DNA of 56,020 bases from assembly GCF_009761815.1 (NCBI RefSeq), contig NZ_RWIN01000024.1, forward strand, positions 1-56,020, written 5' to 3'. Positions within the stretch are counted from its first letter, which is position 1; the number at the start of each line of letters is the position of its first letter. The DNA comes from Pseudomonas sp. PB120. GTDB lineage: Bacteria; Pseudomonadota; Gammaproteobacteria; Pseudomonadales; Pseudomonadaceae. Position numbers and translations under genes: made by a program. Shown here in pieces: positions 18,082 through 27,900 of this stretch. The notes under the pieces were generated by a model. The model had not been told where the DNA came from. It worked only from the letters and a program-made list of their open reading frames with translations, and ran no database searches.

Positions 18082-18160
18082 GGGGGGCTCGTCCAAAAAG
18101 AATGCATTTTGAACGGATTCTACAAAAGCGCGGTACGAGTTTGTTTCTAACTGATACCAG

Positions 18161-18196
18161 ATTGACCAGATTGACCAGGTTGACCAGGTTGACCAG
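18161..18196. repeat. Tandem 9-bp repeat, four copies
   Basis: Four head-to-tail copies of (A/G)TTGACCAG are flanked by a partial copy (GATACCAG) on the left. It lies about 80 bp upstream of the DUF411 gene and next to a REP element. The units contain TTGACC, so a variable copy number could change promoter spacing. Confidence 0.85.
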
Positions 18197-18201
18197 GCTG
18201 T

Positions 18202-18296
18202 TGTGGCGAGGGAGCTTGCTCCCGCTCGGCTGCGCAGCAGTCGCTATTCAGGGGGCTGCTACGCACCCCAGCGGGAGCAAGCTCCCTCGCCACAGG
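18202..18296. repeat. REPIN (family B)
   Basis: Facing TGTGGCGAGGGAGCTTGCTC and its complement, with inner GCTGCGCAGCAGTC / GGGCTGCTACGCACC segments. It lies between the tandem repeat and the end of the aldo/keto reductase gene. Confidence 0.85.
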
Positions 18297-18317
18297 AGAC
18301 CGGTGATTGATATCGGA

Positions 18318-19313
18318 TCAGCGATCCAGCAACTTCATGACCTCTTCCGGATACCGCAACCCCGCCGTGGCATTCGCCGGGAATATCGCCTCCAGCGCGT
18401 GCAGCTCTTCTCGACTCAGCTTCACGTCAAGCGCCGCCACATTTTCCTCCAGGTATTTGCGCTGCTTGGTCCCCGGAATCGGGATCAGGTAATCACCCTG
18501 GGCCAGCACCCACGCCAATGCCAGTTGCCCGGCGGTCACGCCTTTTTCAGCGGCAAGGTCCTGCACTTGCTGTACCAGCAACAGGTTTTTTGCGAAGTTT
18601 TCACCCTGGAAACGCGGGCTGAAGCGCCGGTAGTCATCCGCCGCAAAATCATCCGGGCTTTTCAGAGCCCCGGTCAGAAAGCCGCGACCCAGCGGGCTGT
18701 ACGGAACGAAGGCAATACCCAGTCGCTGACACGCCGCGAGGCAGCCGTTTTCCTCCTGATCACGACTCCACAGCGAGTACTCGCTTTGCAGCGCGCTGAT
18801 CGGATGCACCTTGTGCGCCCGCTCCAGGGTGGCCGCCGAAGCCTCACTCAAGCCCAGGTAACGCACCTTGCCGGCCTTCACCAGTTCGGCCATGGCGCCA
18901 ACGGTTTCTTCGATCGCCACGTGCGGGTCAATGCGGTGCTGATAGTACAAATCCAGCGTGTCGACGCCGAGGCGCTTGAGGGTGCCGTCGATGGCTTCGC
19001 GAATGTACGCCGGCCGGCCATTGACCCCGCGAGCGACGGGGTTGGCCGGGTCGCGGACGATGCCGAACTTGCTCGCCAGAAACACCTGGTCGCGCTTGCC
19101 GGCAATCGCTTTGCCGATCAGTTCTTCATTGGTATGCGGCCCGTACATGTCGGCGGTGTCGAGCAGGTTGATGCCCAGTTCAAGCGCACGATGCAGGGTG
19201 GCCGTGGCCTCGCGGGTGTCGGTGCCTGTCGTATAGAAATCGGTCATGCCCATGCAGCCCAGTCCGATCGCTGACACTGGCGGACCGTTTTTTCCCAGTT
19301 GACGTGTGTGCAT
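18318..19313 (-). CDS. Aldo/keto reductase
   Basis: 331 aa NADPH-dependent (beta/alpha)8-barrel oxidoreductase of the YajO/AKR13-like group. The catalytic tetrad is visible as D (LLDTADMYG), Y in the same segment, K (VFLASKFGI) and H (LYYQHRIDP). The cofactor-binding end is [17 protein letters not shown]. It diverges from a LysR regulator with 115 bp between them, so the regulator is the likely controller. The physiological aldehyde or ketone is unknown. Confidence 0.92.
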   Translation of the reverse strand: MHTRQLGKNGPPVSAIGLGCMGMTDFYTTGTDTREATATLHRALELGINLLDTADMYGPHTNEELIGKAIAGKRDQVFLASKFGIVRDPANPVARGVNGRPAYIREAIDGTLKRLGVDTLDLYYQHRIDPHVAIEETVGAMAELVKAGKVRYLGLSEASAATLERAHKVHPISALQSEYSLWSRDQEENGCLAACQRLGIAFVPYSPLGRGFLTGALKSPDDFAADDYRRFSPRFQGENFAKNLLLVQQVQDLAAEKGVTAGQLALAWVLAQGDYLIPIPGTKQRKYLEENVAALDVKLSREELHALEAIFPANATAGLRYPEEVMKLLDR

Positions 19314-19428
19314 GAGAGCAGCCCCTTGTGAATGAGGATCCCATTGTTAACCTCGACAGAAACCAGATAAACCGGCTAAAACTGCTATCACTATTCGTCA
19401 TTTCTAAATAATCAGTCGGGTACCTCCA

Positions 19429-20358
19429 ATGGACCGTTTCAACGCCATGCGCGTGTTCACCCGAATCGTCGAACTGGGCGGCTTTGCCAAGGCGGCCGAC
19501 AGCCTGCAATTGCCCCGGGCCTCGGTGACCATTCTGATCAAACAACTCGAGGCGCATCTGGGCGTGCAGTTGCTGCAGCGCACCACCCGGCAGATCAGCC
19601 TCACGCTCGACGGTGCGGCCTACTACCCCCGTTGCGTCAGGCTGCTGGCGGATCTGGAGGAAACCGAAGCAGTGTTTTCCGCTGCCCGACACAATCCGAA
19701 AGGAATTTTGCGAGTCGACATGCCGGCGGGAGTCGGGCGCTTGATTGTGATTCCGGCGTTGCCGCAATTTACGGCGCGCTATCCGCTGATCGAACTGGAG
19801 ATCGGCCTGAATGACCGGCCCGTCGACCTGATTCGTGAAGGCGTCGATTGCGTGCTACGCGGTGGCTCGTCACTCGACGATTCGCTGGTGGCGCGGCCAC
19901 TGGTCACGCTGGATCAGGTCACCTGCGCCAGCCCGGACTATTTGCAGCGACACGGCACGCCGCTGAGCCTGGCCCAGCTGTCGGGGCATCGGATGGTGGA
20001 ATACGTGTCGAGTAACAGCGGCAAGCGCTTCGGGCTTGAGTTTGTCGTCGACGGCCAAGTCCAAGCGGTCGACTTGCCCAAGGTAGTTTCGGTCAACAGT
20101 GCCGATGGTTATCTGGCGGCCTGCGAGGCCGGGTATGGTCTGGTCCAGGTCCCGTACTATCACGTGGCCCGGCAAATAAAGGAGGGAGGTCTGATCGAAG
20201 TGTTGAGGGAAGCGCCGCCCCCGTGCATGCCGCTGACGGCGCTCTATCCTCCTCACCGCCAATTGTCACGGCGGGTTCGGGTGTTCGTGGACTGGATGGT
20301 GGAAGTGTGTGCTCAGCCCGGAAATGATTTTTTCAGAAGGTCTCAAACGGCTGGATGA
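19429..20358 (+). CDS. LysR-family transcriptional regulator
   Basis: 309 aa. The N-terminal winged HTH (FNAMRVFTRIVELGGFAKAADSLQLPRASVTILIKQLE, in two stretches) is followed by a LysR substrate-binding domain. The subfamily is the short-linker type common beside aldo/keto reductases and quinone oxidoreductases (Asn/Ser-rich HPxG-like GILRVDMPAGVGR). It is divergent from the aldo/keto reductase gene. Confidence 0.92.
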   Translation: MDRFNAMRVFTRIVELGGFAKAADSLQLPRASVTILIKQLEAHLGVQLLQRTTRQISLTLDGAAYYPRCVRLLADLEETEAVFSAARHNPKGILRVDMPAGVGRLIVIPALPQFTARYPLIELEIGLNDRPVDLIREGVDCVLRGGSSLDDSLVARPLVTLDQVTCASPDYLQRHGTPLSLAQLSGHRMVEYVSSNSGKRFGLEFVVDGQVQAVDLPKVVSVNSADGYLAACEAGYGLVQVPYYHVARQIKEGGLIEVLREAPPPCMPLTALYPPHRQLSRRVRVFVDWMVEVCAQPGNDFFRRSQTAG

Positions 20359-20361
20359 GCG

Positions 20362-20499
20362 TTATCGATGCTGGTAATAGCCCGGTCCGCCATGGTCGTA
20401 ATAGCGGTCGTGGTGATAGCCGCCGTGGGGGAAAATAATGCAGCCGCTCAAGGACAGTATGGCGAGCAGGGGAATCAGCAGTGTGATTCGACGGAACAT
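20362..20499 (-). CDS. Very small lipoprotein, His/Tyr/Gly-rich
   Basis: 45 aa. The start ATG (20497-20499) follows ATGAGGA, and the lipobox LSLSGC places the lipidated cysteine at residue 20, leaving a mature tail of 25 residues dominated by His, Tyr, Gly and Pro (HGGYHHDRYYDHGGPGYY). It ends 3 bp from the end of the convergent LysR gene. The tail could bind metal or simply be disordered. The gene is easily missed because of its length. Confidence 0.7.
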   Translation of the reverse strand: MFRRITLLIPLLAILSLSGCIIFPHGGYHHDRYYDHGGPGYYQHR

Positions 20500-20674
20500 T
20501 TGAAAATCCTCATGGTTAAAGCCGCAATGAAGCTAAAACTCTTCATCGGCTGTAACATGAGACCCGGTTTGCAGCGCCTCATTCCCGGAGAACGGTAGGG
20601 GTTTGGCATGCATTCAGATACAAACCGGATACATTTCAGGTTCACGTACAGGCTTACGTTTAAGGAAAGTCGCA

Positions 20675-20863
20675 ATGACCCAGTCGCAACGTTTGAAATA
20701 TTCGATTCTGATCTCCCTGGTGGTCCTGGGGATCATGTTTGGCTTGTCTTATCTGCAGAACGCCGGAGTCATCAGCGAGAAGCTGTTCCAGTACATCGCG
20801 ATTGGCGTGGCCGTGATCGTGGTGGTGATCAATGGCGTGATGCGCCGCAAGGTCAAGCCCTGA
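20675..20863 (+). CDS. Small inner-membrane protein, 62 aa
   Basis: Two predicted hydrophobic helices (YSILISLVVLGIMFGLSYL and YIAIGVAVIVVVINGVM) are joined by a short loop and flanked by basic residues (RRKVKP at the C-terminus). The ATG at 20675 has TAAGGAAAG upstream. No function is recognised. Confidence 0.75.
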   Translation: MTQSQRLKYSILISLVVLGIMFGLSYLQNAGVISEKLFQYIAIGVAVIVVVINGVMRRKVKP

Positions 20864-20882
20864 GCGGCGCACCGGGGGCGGG

Positions 20883-21254
20883 TTATTCGCCGTGCAAAGT
20901 GGCCAGCGCCTGTGGGTGCAGGCTGTAGCTTTTGTCCGGGTTAAGGGTGATTACGCCTTCGCTGCACAAACGCTTCAACACTTCCCTTACGCTCAGGAAG
21001 GACAGGGGAATATCCAGGTCCAGCAATTGAGTGTGCACGCCACGCACGCCGAGGCTGCGCTCGCTTTCGGCGGCGACCAGCAGGGCGTCGATGACTTTCA
21101 GGCGGATCAGGCTGGTGCGCAGGCCGAAGCTTTTCAGCAGAAAGCGGATCCGCTCATTACCGTGGCGTTCGGTGCCTTGTTCGAATACGACGGAATTCAT
21201 GGTAGTGCCCTTTGGCGCATGGCTACCGTCCGTTGGCAGTTGCGAGTTGTACAT
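20883..21254 (-). CDS. Fur-like winged-helix regulator
   Basis: 123 aa. The central part (LLKSFGLRTSLIRLKVIDALL ... GVRGVHTQLLDLDIPLSFLSVREVLKRLCSEGVI) resembles the Fur/Zur DNA-binding winged helix, but the C-terminal His/Cys metal-binding dimerisation domain is absent. Similar short proteins in pseudomonads are labelled Fe2+/Zn2+ uptake regulators. The ATG at 21254 has AAGGAG eight bases before it; an inner ATG (residue 19) has a poor site. A palindrome CCTGATCAGG lies at 21275-21284, just upstream, and may be an operator. Confidence 0.7.
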   Translation of the reverse strand: MYNSQLPTDGSHAPKGTTMNSVVFEQGTERHGNERIRFLLKSFGLRTSLIRLKVIDALLVAAESERSLGVRGVHTQLLDLDIPLSFLSVREVLKRLCSEGVITLNPDKSYSLHPQALATLHGE

Positions 21255-21407
21255 GCATAAACTCCTTTTCAGATCCTGATCAGGGATGGGTGGCTCTCAC
21301 GCAGTAAGACGATTGAGCTCGGCAAATCATGAAGGCTCAAATGTAGAAATTTTGTCACCGCCACGTGAGCAACCTGTGAGCGCACGCAGGAATGCTCGCT
21401 AAAGTCC

Positions 21408-21430
21408 TAAATTTTTGTCGCGGGCTTCGT
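21408..21430 (+). promoter_or_regulatory. Candidate PvdS iron-starvation promoter
   Basis: TAAAT at 21408 and CGT at 21428 are separated by 15 bp, 55 bp upstream of the pvdQ start. This approximates the TAAAT-N16/17-CGT box recognised by the ECF sigma factor PvdS, with the spacer one base short. The pvdQ identity of the next gene supports the call. Confidence 0.5.
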
Positions 21431-21484
21431 TTTCAGTGGGAGGCACATTGCGTGTGGCCTTCGACTAGACGATCAGGAGCGAGC

Positions 21485-23830
21485 GTGATTATTTCCAGGC
21501 AGTTAACCCGGTTGAGCCTTGCCATGGTGCTGGCAGGCTTGAGCCTTGCGGCGGGTGCTCGCAGCCAGCCGGAGCAGGCGACAGCCGATATCCGCCGGAC
21601 CAGTTTCGGCGTGCCACACATCCGGGCCGACAGCGAGCGCGGCCTTGGCTACGGCATTGGTTACGCCTACGCCCAGGACAACCTGTGCCTGCTGGCGAAC
21701 GAGATCACCACCGTGAACGGCGAACGTTCGCGGTATTTCGGCCCGGATCAGTTGACGGTCGAAGAGCGCCAAAACCAGGTCAGCGATGTGTTTTTCACCT
21801 GGCTGAATACCCCTCAGGCTGTCGCCGCGTTCTGGCAGGCGCAAACCCCGGAAGTGCGTGACCTCATGCAAGGGTATGTCGCGGGCTTCAACCGATCCCT
21901 GACTGAACGCCGGGCGCAGGGTTTGCCGCAGCAATGCCAGGGTGAATGGGTTCGCGACATCACCGTCCAGGATCTGGTCAAGTTGACCCGCCGTCTGTTG
22001 GTCGAAGGCGGAGTAGGGCCATTTGCCGAAGCCCTGGCCGGCGCCGCGCCGCCCGCCTCAGTGGCTCGGATTAGCGGCGATCAGGCGTCGTTCCAGGTCG
22101 CGGACTCGCGTCTGCAACGCTTTGCCCTGGATCGCGGCAGCAACGCGGTGGCCGTGGGCAGCGAGCGCTCGTTCAATGGTCGCGGCATGTTGCTGGCCAA
22201 CCCCCACTTCCCGTGGGTCGGCGGCATGCGGTTCTATCAGATGCACCTGACCATTCCCGGCAAACTGGACGTGATGGGCGCGGCATTGCCTGGACTGCCG
22301 GTGATCAATATCGGTTTCAACCAGCACCTGGCCTGGACCCACACCGTCGATTCCTCCAAGCATTTCACCCTGTACCGCCTGCAACTCGACCCGAAGGACA
22401 CCACGCGCTACCTGCTGGATGGCAAGTCGTTGCCCATGACCCGGCAGACCGTGACGGTGAAGGTGAAACAGGCGGATGGCCAGATCAAACCGGTCTCCCA
22501 TGTGGTCTACAGCTCGCAGTTCGGCCCGATTGTGCAATGGCCCGGCAAGCTCGACTGGGACAACCAGTTCGCCTTCAGTTTGCGTGACGCGAACCTGGAC
22601 AACGACCGGGTCCTGCAGCAGTGGTACGCCATGAACCGTGCCGTCAGCCTCAAGGATTTGCAGGCCTCGGTGCACAAGATTCAAGGAATTCCGTGGGTCA
22701 ACACACTGGCGGCGGACGATCAGGGGCAGACGCTCTACATGAACCTGTCGGTCGTGCCCAATGTGAATGCCGACAAACTGGCCCGGTGCAGCGATCCGCG
22801 GGCCGGGTTGCAGATGATCGTTCTCGACGGCTCCAACAGCGCGTGTGCCTGGGACATCGATCCGCATGCCGCGCAACCGGGCATTTATGCGGCGGACCAG
22901 CTGCCGCAACTGTTGCGCAGGGACTTTGTGCAGCATGCCAACGATTCGGCCTGGATGGCCAACCCGGCGCAGCCGCTCAGCGGTTTTTCACCGTTGATCA
23001 GCCAGGACGACCAGCCTTTGGGGTTGCGTTCACGTTTCGCGCTGGATCGGTTGGGGGCGCTGGGCAAGGCCGGTCCGATCAAGGCGACGGACCTGCAACA
23101 CATGGTGATGGACGATCAGGTGTACCTGGCAACGCAAGTGATGCCGGACCTGCTGCAATTTTGCGCCGAGGATCCGGGGGGGAATGCGTCAGCGATCAAG
23201 CCGTTGTGTGCCAGCCTTGCGTCCTGGGATCGCGGCGCCAATCTGGACAGTGGCCTGGGCTTTGTTCATTTCCAGAATGTGATGGAGTCGCTGCAACAAG
23301 CCCCCGACGTCTGGCGCGTGGCGTTCGACCCGAAAGACCCGCAACACACACCGCGCGGCCTGGCCGTGGATCGCCCGGAAGTGGCCACGGCAGTGCGCGA
23401 GGCCATGCTGGCGTCGGTTGAGCAGGTCAACAAAATGGGGCTCAAGGCCGACAGCCGTTGGGGTGATGTGCAGGTGGTCAGCAGCGGTGGCCAGCAGACG
23501 CCCATTCACGGCGGCCCGGGAACGCTGGGGGTGTACAACGCTATCCAGAGCGTGCCGAGAACCGACGGTAAACTCGAAGTCGTGAGTGGCACCAGCTATT
23601 TGCAGGTCGTGACCTTTGATGACAAGGGGCCACAAGCCCAGGGGCTGCTGGCGTTTTCGCTGTCCAGTGACCCGACCTCGAAGTACTCACGGGACCAGAC
23701 GCAGGCGTTCTCGAAAAAGCAGTTGAGTGTGTTGCCGTTTACCGAGCAGCAGATCAAGTCCGATCCGCAGTATCAGGTTCAGACGATTCGCGAGCAGGAT
23801 GAAAAAGCCGGGAAGGTGGCCGCGCAGTAA
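21485..23830 (+). CDS. pvdQ: Acyl-homoserine-lactone acylase / pyoverdine maturation acylase PvdQ
   Basis: 781-aa Ntn-hydrolase precursor of the penicillin-acylase family. The exported alpha chain is followed by a linker and the autocleavage site, where DRG precedes the catalytic Ser219, the new N-terminus of the beta chain (SNAVAVGSERSFNGRGMLLA). The flanking regions LLANPHFPWVGGMRFYQMHL, INIGFNQHLAWTHTVDSS and DFVQHANDSAWMANP match PvdQ closely. In Pseudomonas the periplasmic enzyme removes the fatty acid from the pyoverdine precursor and also degrades long-chain AHLs. The start is the GTG at 21485 with AGGAG five bases before it, giving a signal peptide (LSLAMVLAGLSLAAGARS). A candidate PvdS box lies upstream. 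Confidence 0.93.
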   Translation: MIISRQLTRLSLAMVLAGLSLAAGARSQPEQATADIRRTSFGVPHIRADSERGLGYGIGYAYAQDNLCLLANEITTVNGERSRYFGPDQLTVEERQNQVSDVFFTWLNTPQAVAAFWQAQTPEVRDLMQGYVAGFNRSLTERRAQGLPQQCQGEWVRDITVQDLVKLTRRLLVEGGVGPFAEALAGAAPPASVARISGDQASFQVADSRLQRFALDRGSNAVAVGSERSFNGRGMLLANPHFPWVGGMRFYQMHLTIPGKLDVMGAALPGLPVINIGFNQHLAWTHTVDSSKHFTLYRLQLDPKDTTRYLLDGKSLPMTRQTVTVKVKQADGQIKPVSHVVYSSQFGPIVQWPGKLDWDNQFAFSLRDANLDNDRVLQQWYAMNRAVSLKDLQASVHKIQGIPWVNTLAADDQGQTLYMNLSVVPNVNADKLARCSDPRAGLQMIVLDGSNSACAWDIDPHAAQPGIYAADQLPQLLRRDFVQHANDSAWMANPAQPLSGFSPLISQDDQPLGLRSRFALDRLGALGKAGPIKATDLQHMVMDDQVYLATQVMPDLLQFCAEDPGGNASAIKPLCASLASWDRGANLDSGLGFVHFQNVMESLQQAPDVWRVAFDPKDPQHTPRGLAVDRPEVATAVREAMLASVEQVNKMGLKADSRWGDVQVVSSGGQQTPIHGGPGTLGVYNAIQSVPRTDGKLEVVSGTSYLQVVTFDDKGPQAQGLLAFSLSSDPTSKYSRDQTQAFSKKQLSVLPFTEQQIKSDPQYQVQTIREQDEKAGKVAAQ

Positions 23831-23853
23831 TGCGGGTTTTATCCGGGGCAAAA

Positions 23854-23888
23854 TGAAGGCCGCTTTCCTGACAGGGACGCGGCCTTCA
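23854..23888. terminator. Hairpin overlapping the fecR-like stop codon
   Basis: TGAAGGCCGC (23854-23863) pairs with GCGGCCTTCA (23879-23888) around a 15-base loop. GCCTTTTG follows on the plus strand and AAAATG-rich sequence precedes it. It lies between convergent pvdQ and the FecR-family gene and its right arm contains that gene's stop codon. It is a likely shared terminator. Confidence 0.65.
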
Positions 23889-24887
23889 GCCTTTTGGGGC
23901 TTGCTGCGGGATGGAGTTGAGGACCGGGTTGCCGTCCTTGTTGCGGGTCACGTAGACCGGCAGCACCTTGGGCAGGGACGTCACCAGGCTGTTCAATTCC
24001 TTGATGTTATAGATGCCGCCGATGCGGATGGCCCCGGTGCTGTTGTCGGCAATCATCAGCGGGTTTTTCAGGTAACGGTTGATCAGCGGCAATGCGTCGG
24101 CCAGGGCCAGATCGTCGAGCACCAGTTTGCCGTTGCGCCAGGCCAACGAGTTGTCGTTGTCGTAGGTCTGACTGATGCGCGGAATGTAGTCGCCATGCTT
24201 GTAGCTCGCCTGCATCGCAGGCCCGAGGCGCAAGCCGTCACCCGGAAGGTCATCGTTGCTGGTGACCAGCACCGAGCCTTCGATCAGGTTCACTTTCACC
24301 TGGTCTTCATACATCCAGACGTTGAACCTGGTGCCCGTGACCCGGATCTTGCCATCGGCCGCCTTGACGACAAACGGGTGAGTCACGTCGTGGCTGACAC
24401 TGAAGAACGCTTCGCCTTTTTTCAGCGTGACCCGTCGCTGATCCTTGTAGTTGCTGTACGTCAGCTCACTGCCCAGGTTCAGTTCAACCTGGCTGCCATC
24501 GCTGAGAGTGACGTGGCGGACGTTGTCATTGGCTTCAAAACGCTGATACGAATTGGGCAACCAACCGAGGTTCCACCCACTGAAAGCTGCCAGCGGCAAC
24601 GCCAGGGCACACACGGCGGCTGCGATACCAACGGTGCGCCATGGCGTTGCGTGTTTGACCGGGGTGATCGGCACGATGTGTTGTGCCGGTGGCAAATCCC
24701 CTGCGACATCCCAGATTTCCAGCATGGCCTCGTACTCGAACGCATGCAGCGGATGAGCATCACGCCACTGCTCGAAGGCTTGCCGCTCTTGAGCGGTGCA
24801 ATCGGTGGCGTGCAAACGCATGCACCAGTGCGCGGCGGCATCGGTGATCGCATCGTATTCGGCTTGCGTAAGCGGGTTGTCGGTCAT
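23886..24887 (-). CDS. FecR-family anti-sigma / sigma regulator, orphan
   Basis: 333 aa. N-terminal DUF4880 domain (ITDAAAHWCMRLHATDC...QAFEQWRDAHPLHAFEYEAM) is followed by one membrane segment (TVGIAAAVCALALPLAAFSGW), the periplasmic FecR domain (VTLSDGSQVELNLGSELTYS ... VTGTRFNVWMYED ... VNLIEGSVLV) and a C-terminal secretin/TonB short N-like segment. Such proteins carry siderophore-uptake signals from a TonB receptor to an ECF sigma factor. No sigma factor or receptor gene is adjacent, which is unusual for this family. In P. aeruginosa pvdQ lies close to fpvI/fpvR, so an FpvR-like role is a fair hypothesis, unproven. Confidence 0.88.
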   Translation of the reverse strand: MTDNPLTQAEYDAITDAAAHWCMRLHATDCTAQERQAFEQWRDAHPLHAFEYEAMLEIWDVAGDLPPAQHIVPITPVKHATPWRTVGIAAAVCALALPLAAFSGWNLGWLPNSYQRFEANDNVRHVTLSDGSQVELNLGSELTYSNYKDQRRVTLKKGEAFFSVSHDVTHPFVVKAADGKIRVTGTRFNVWMYEDQVKVNLIEGSVLVTSNDDLPGDGLRLGPAMQASYKHGDYIPRISQTYDNDNSLAWRNGKLVLDDLALADALPLINRYLKNPLMIADNSTGAIRIGGIYNIKELNSLVTSLPKVLPVYVTRNKDGNPVLNSIPQQAPKG

Positions 24888-24981
24888 TGAATCGTCCTGA
24901 TTTCGCGCATTCTAACCTTGAGGGGAGTCGGCGAGAACATCAGTCATGGCAATTACCCATCAAACTGCACTTTTTTTTGAT

Positions 24982-27900
24982 TTACGGTGTGCTGGTGTGC
25001 AGTTGTCGCCCCAGTTGGCTCAGCAGCCAAGCCACGCTGTCGGCGTTGCCAAGTTGTACCGCCAGCCTTTTATGTGAATCTCGCTTGAAGGTCTCGCGGG
25101 CACCGCTCAGGTTTTCTGCGCCGGTTAACGTCAGGATATGCTCCTTGACCCGCACCGTATCTTCATTAGTCGTGCTGCCCAGGTCCTCCCACACTCCGGT
25201 GACAGGGTCCTGGGTCATGAACAGTTGTGTGAGTGGGGTCTTGATCGACAATGCGGTGTCCTGAATATGGGTCAACGCATTTTTGAGATCAGTGGCGGTG
25301 ACGGTGGCCGTACCGATCAGGTCAGAGAAGGGGCGGCCAGGGTCCAGATAGGCAATGTCCTCGGTTTGACACGCAATGTGCGATAGCTCATGCAGCAGTG
25401 TCATTGCCCTGGCATGCGTGTTGATGGGGAAGGTCTTGTCGGAGAGATGTTGGCGATAAAGTTCGAAACCAGGATCGAAAAATCTTTCTGCCAGATAGAT
25501 TTTTTTCTTTTCATCGTTGGGGACGATAAAACCGAAGGTGCTTGCTGCGCCATCGATGACCCTGCCGGCGATAAAACGGCTGGACTTGGCCTTTCTTAGC
25601 GTAGGGTCCAACAAGGCAGCAAACATGTCGCCCACGACTTTTTCCAGCTTTTCCACATGTGCGGGCAGCACCTCTGACACACCGAGGAAATCCTTGATCA
25701 GTTGATGCACGGGAGTGGCAGTGTCGTCGGCGTTCTTCAGCAGTTGTAAATTTTGAACGCTGTTCCAGGCGTAGCTCGTTGCCTGATCGAGAGCTTCATC
25801 AATCTGAAGCGCCCTGAACGGGAAAAGGTGTCGTATCTGCGACATTCCATGGGCGTCGATGTTCATACCGCCCCAGGCCGCTGCCATCGTGTCTAGCCGA
25901 TTGATCAGACCGAATTGCGGCGTCGGTGTATTCCGGTCGAGCACCCATTGTTTCGATGCGTTTTGCCTTAGAAAAGGACCGACCTTTTTCGTATCACCGA
26001 TGCGCCAGCGGGTTCCGCCTTTTGTCACCGGAAGGACTTTTCCTTCCACCGGCCCGTACATTTTTTTTGTAATCGGGTGCGCGTAAAGTCCGGGCGTCGA
26101 GTCAGGCTTCAACGAACCCAGGTCCACATGGAGGCTTTCATGGCGGATCAGGTCGGTGCGCTCGGGGGCAGTGACCTTGATGTCCTGCCATTTGCAGGCG
26201 GCATCGGGTTTTTCCGCTTGCGGTACGGCTGTCGGCAGCGCTTGAGTTTCAAACGATTGACGAAGTGAGGCGAGTTGGGCGATGCCGCTGATGAACTCCC
26301 TGATGGCCGCGCCCCACTTGTGAGTTTGCAGGTCCTCGGCAGATTGCTTGATGTCTAGGTAACTGTGGTACACCGTTTTGGGGTAGGCCAGTTTGCCCAT
26401 GAAGAACGAGTACGCTTCGTGCAGATCTTCACCCAGAACGTGCTTGATGGTTGCCCATGCACTTTGCTGGGTGTCATCGGATTGAAAACCCAACAATCGC
26501 GCCAGCAACGCAGCGTTGTCGCGGAACAAGTGTCCGAACAGGTGGCCCTTGATGGGGTTGGATGCCAGCGTAACCTGTGTTTCCGTAGAGTCAGAAGTGA
26601 TCGGTGTGGCCCGTGCAACACGGTTACTGCGAGTCGCCATCCGGGTTTCCAACAGTATCCGGTCAGGATTCTCAAGGTTCATGAGCACCCAGTTGAGCAA
26701 GTCGCTGCTCATCTTCAGTTCATCCAACAGTTGTGTTTCGTTTTTGTATTCCTTGATCCCGTGTCGAGGGCTGTGAGGAGCGACAAGCACCTGCGGTGCC
26801 GTGCTATCAATCGATGAACCGATCAGATAGACGCCAGGTACTTTGACGCTTTGTCCGGTCCGCACGCCCAGGAACTCCAGTGGCCGGATGATCGCATGGG
26901 CACTGTCGACGGCCGCGCGGGCGATGGCGTCGGGCATGTCCATGACCTGGCAGATCAGGTCAAACCCGGTTTCGCTCAGGCGCTCTTGCAATTTTTCGAC
27001 GTGAGCGTGGTGCATCAGTTGCCAGGGCAATTGCGTGTAAAAGCGCTTTCTACGGGCTGCGTTCGCCGAGGTGTCCGCAAGGGCATCGCTGAGTATCTTC
27101 TGCTGATGCTCACCGGGTTTCAGGTTGCGTACCAGGTCTTTGATGTAGCGTTCGTCCATGCCCTCAGGAATGACCGTGGCGTCCAGCGACGTCAGTTTTA
27201 TAAGGATAGGGTCCAAGTCCTTGAGGTGAGTCAACGCAAAGTCGGTCAGGGTTTGAGTGCTGGACGCAGACCTCGGGCTTGCGCTGATCTCGATCTGGAC
27301 CTTGTCCGGATCTATGTTGAACCTGTCTGCCTTGAGTTGCTTTTCCAGTTCATGGTGAGCGGTGCGCTGCAGTGAGCGGATGCCGCTGAGGTAATCCTCG
27401 TCATCTTTGACGTTGTGCACGTATTGCTGAAGCAACTCGGCATGCAAGATCAGCTCTTTCAGCGGCGCTTTGGCTAGCCACGCGGGCAATTTTTGCTGGG
27501 TGGTCAGGGACTGGGCGATGTCGGTCGCGCGGCGCAGCCCGGTCAGCGGTTCGCGTAGGGCCACCAGATTCAGCAGGCTGGTCAGCGGCGCGGGTGCAAG
27601 CGCAGTGGCCAGTGCGCGAGGGACGTCAGTCGGGTCCAGGTGTACAAAGGGCTTTTGCAGATGGTCGAGAAAATGCCCATGCACCGTTTGCAGCGGTGCC
27701 AGCACATAGGCCACGCCTGGATTACGCTCGCTACGGGCGAGATTTTCCAGAAGCGTTAAACGATGAGTTTCGTCTTTGAGGCGTCGTTCGAGCTCGCTTA
27801 GTAACGGCGTGAGGGCCTTGAAGGCTTCGAATCCCAGTGCCGGCGTCCACAAAATGGCCTTTCCCGAATGCACCGGGTCCAGTCCCCCGCGTTCAGTCAG

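Noticed and set aside
18161..18196. Tandem repeat considered as an attachment site or CRISPR remnant
   Set aside because: Units are 9 bp with no spacers, no integrase and no tRNA nearby.
23727..24890. A 387-residue plus-strand frame opposite the FecR-family gene
   Set aside because: No recognisable domain and fully antisense to a clear FecR protein; its first part is the out-of-frame end of pvdQ.
24888..24981. A possible immunity gene after the toxin-like gene
   Set aside because: Only 94 bases separate it from the FecR gene and no frame with a ribosome-binding site fits.
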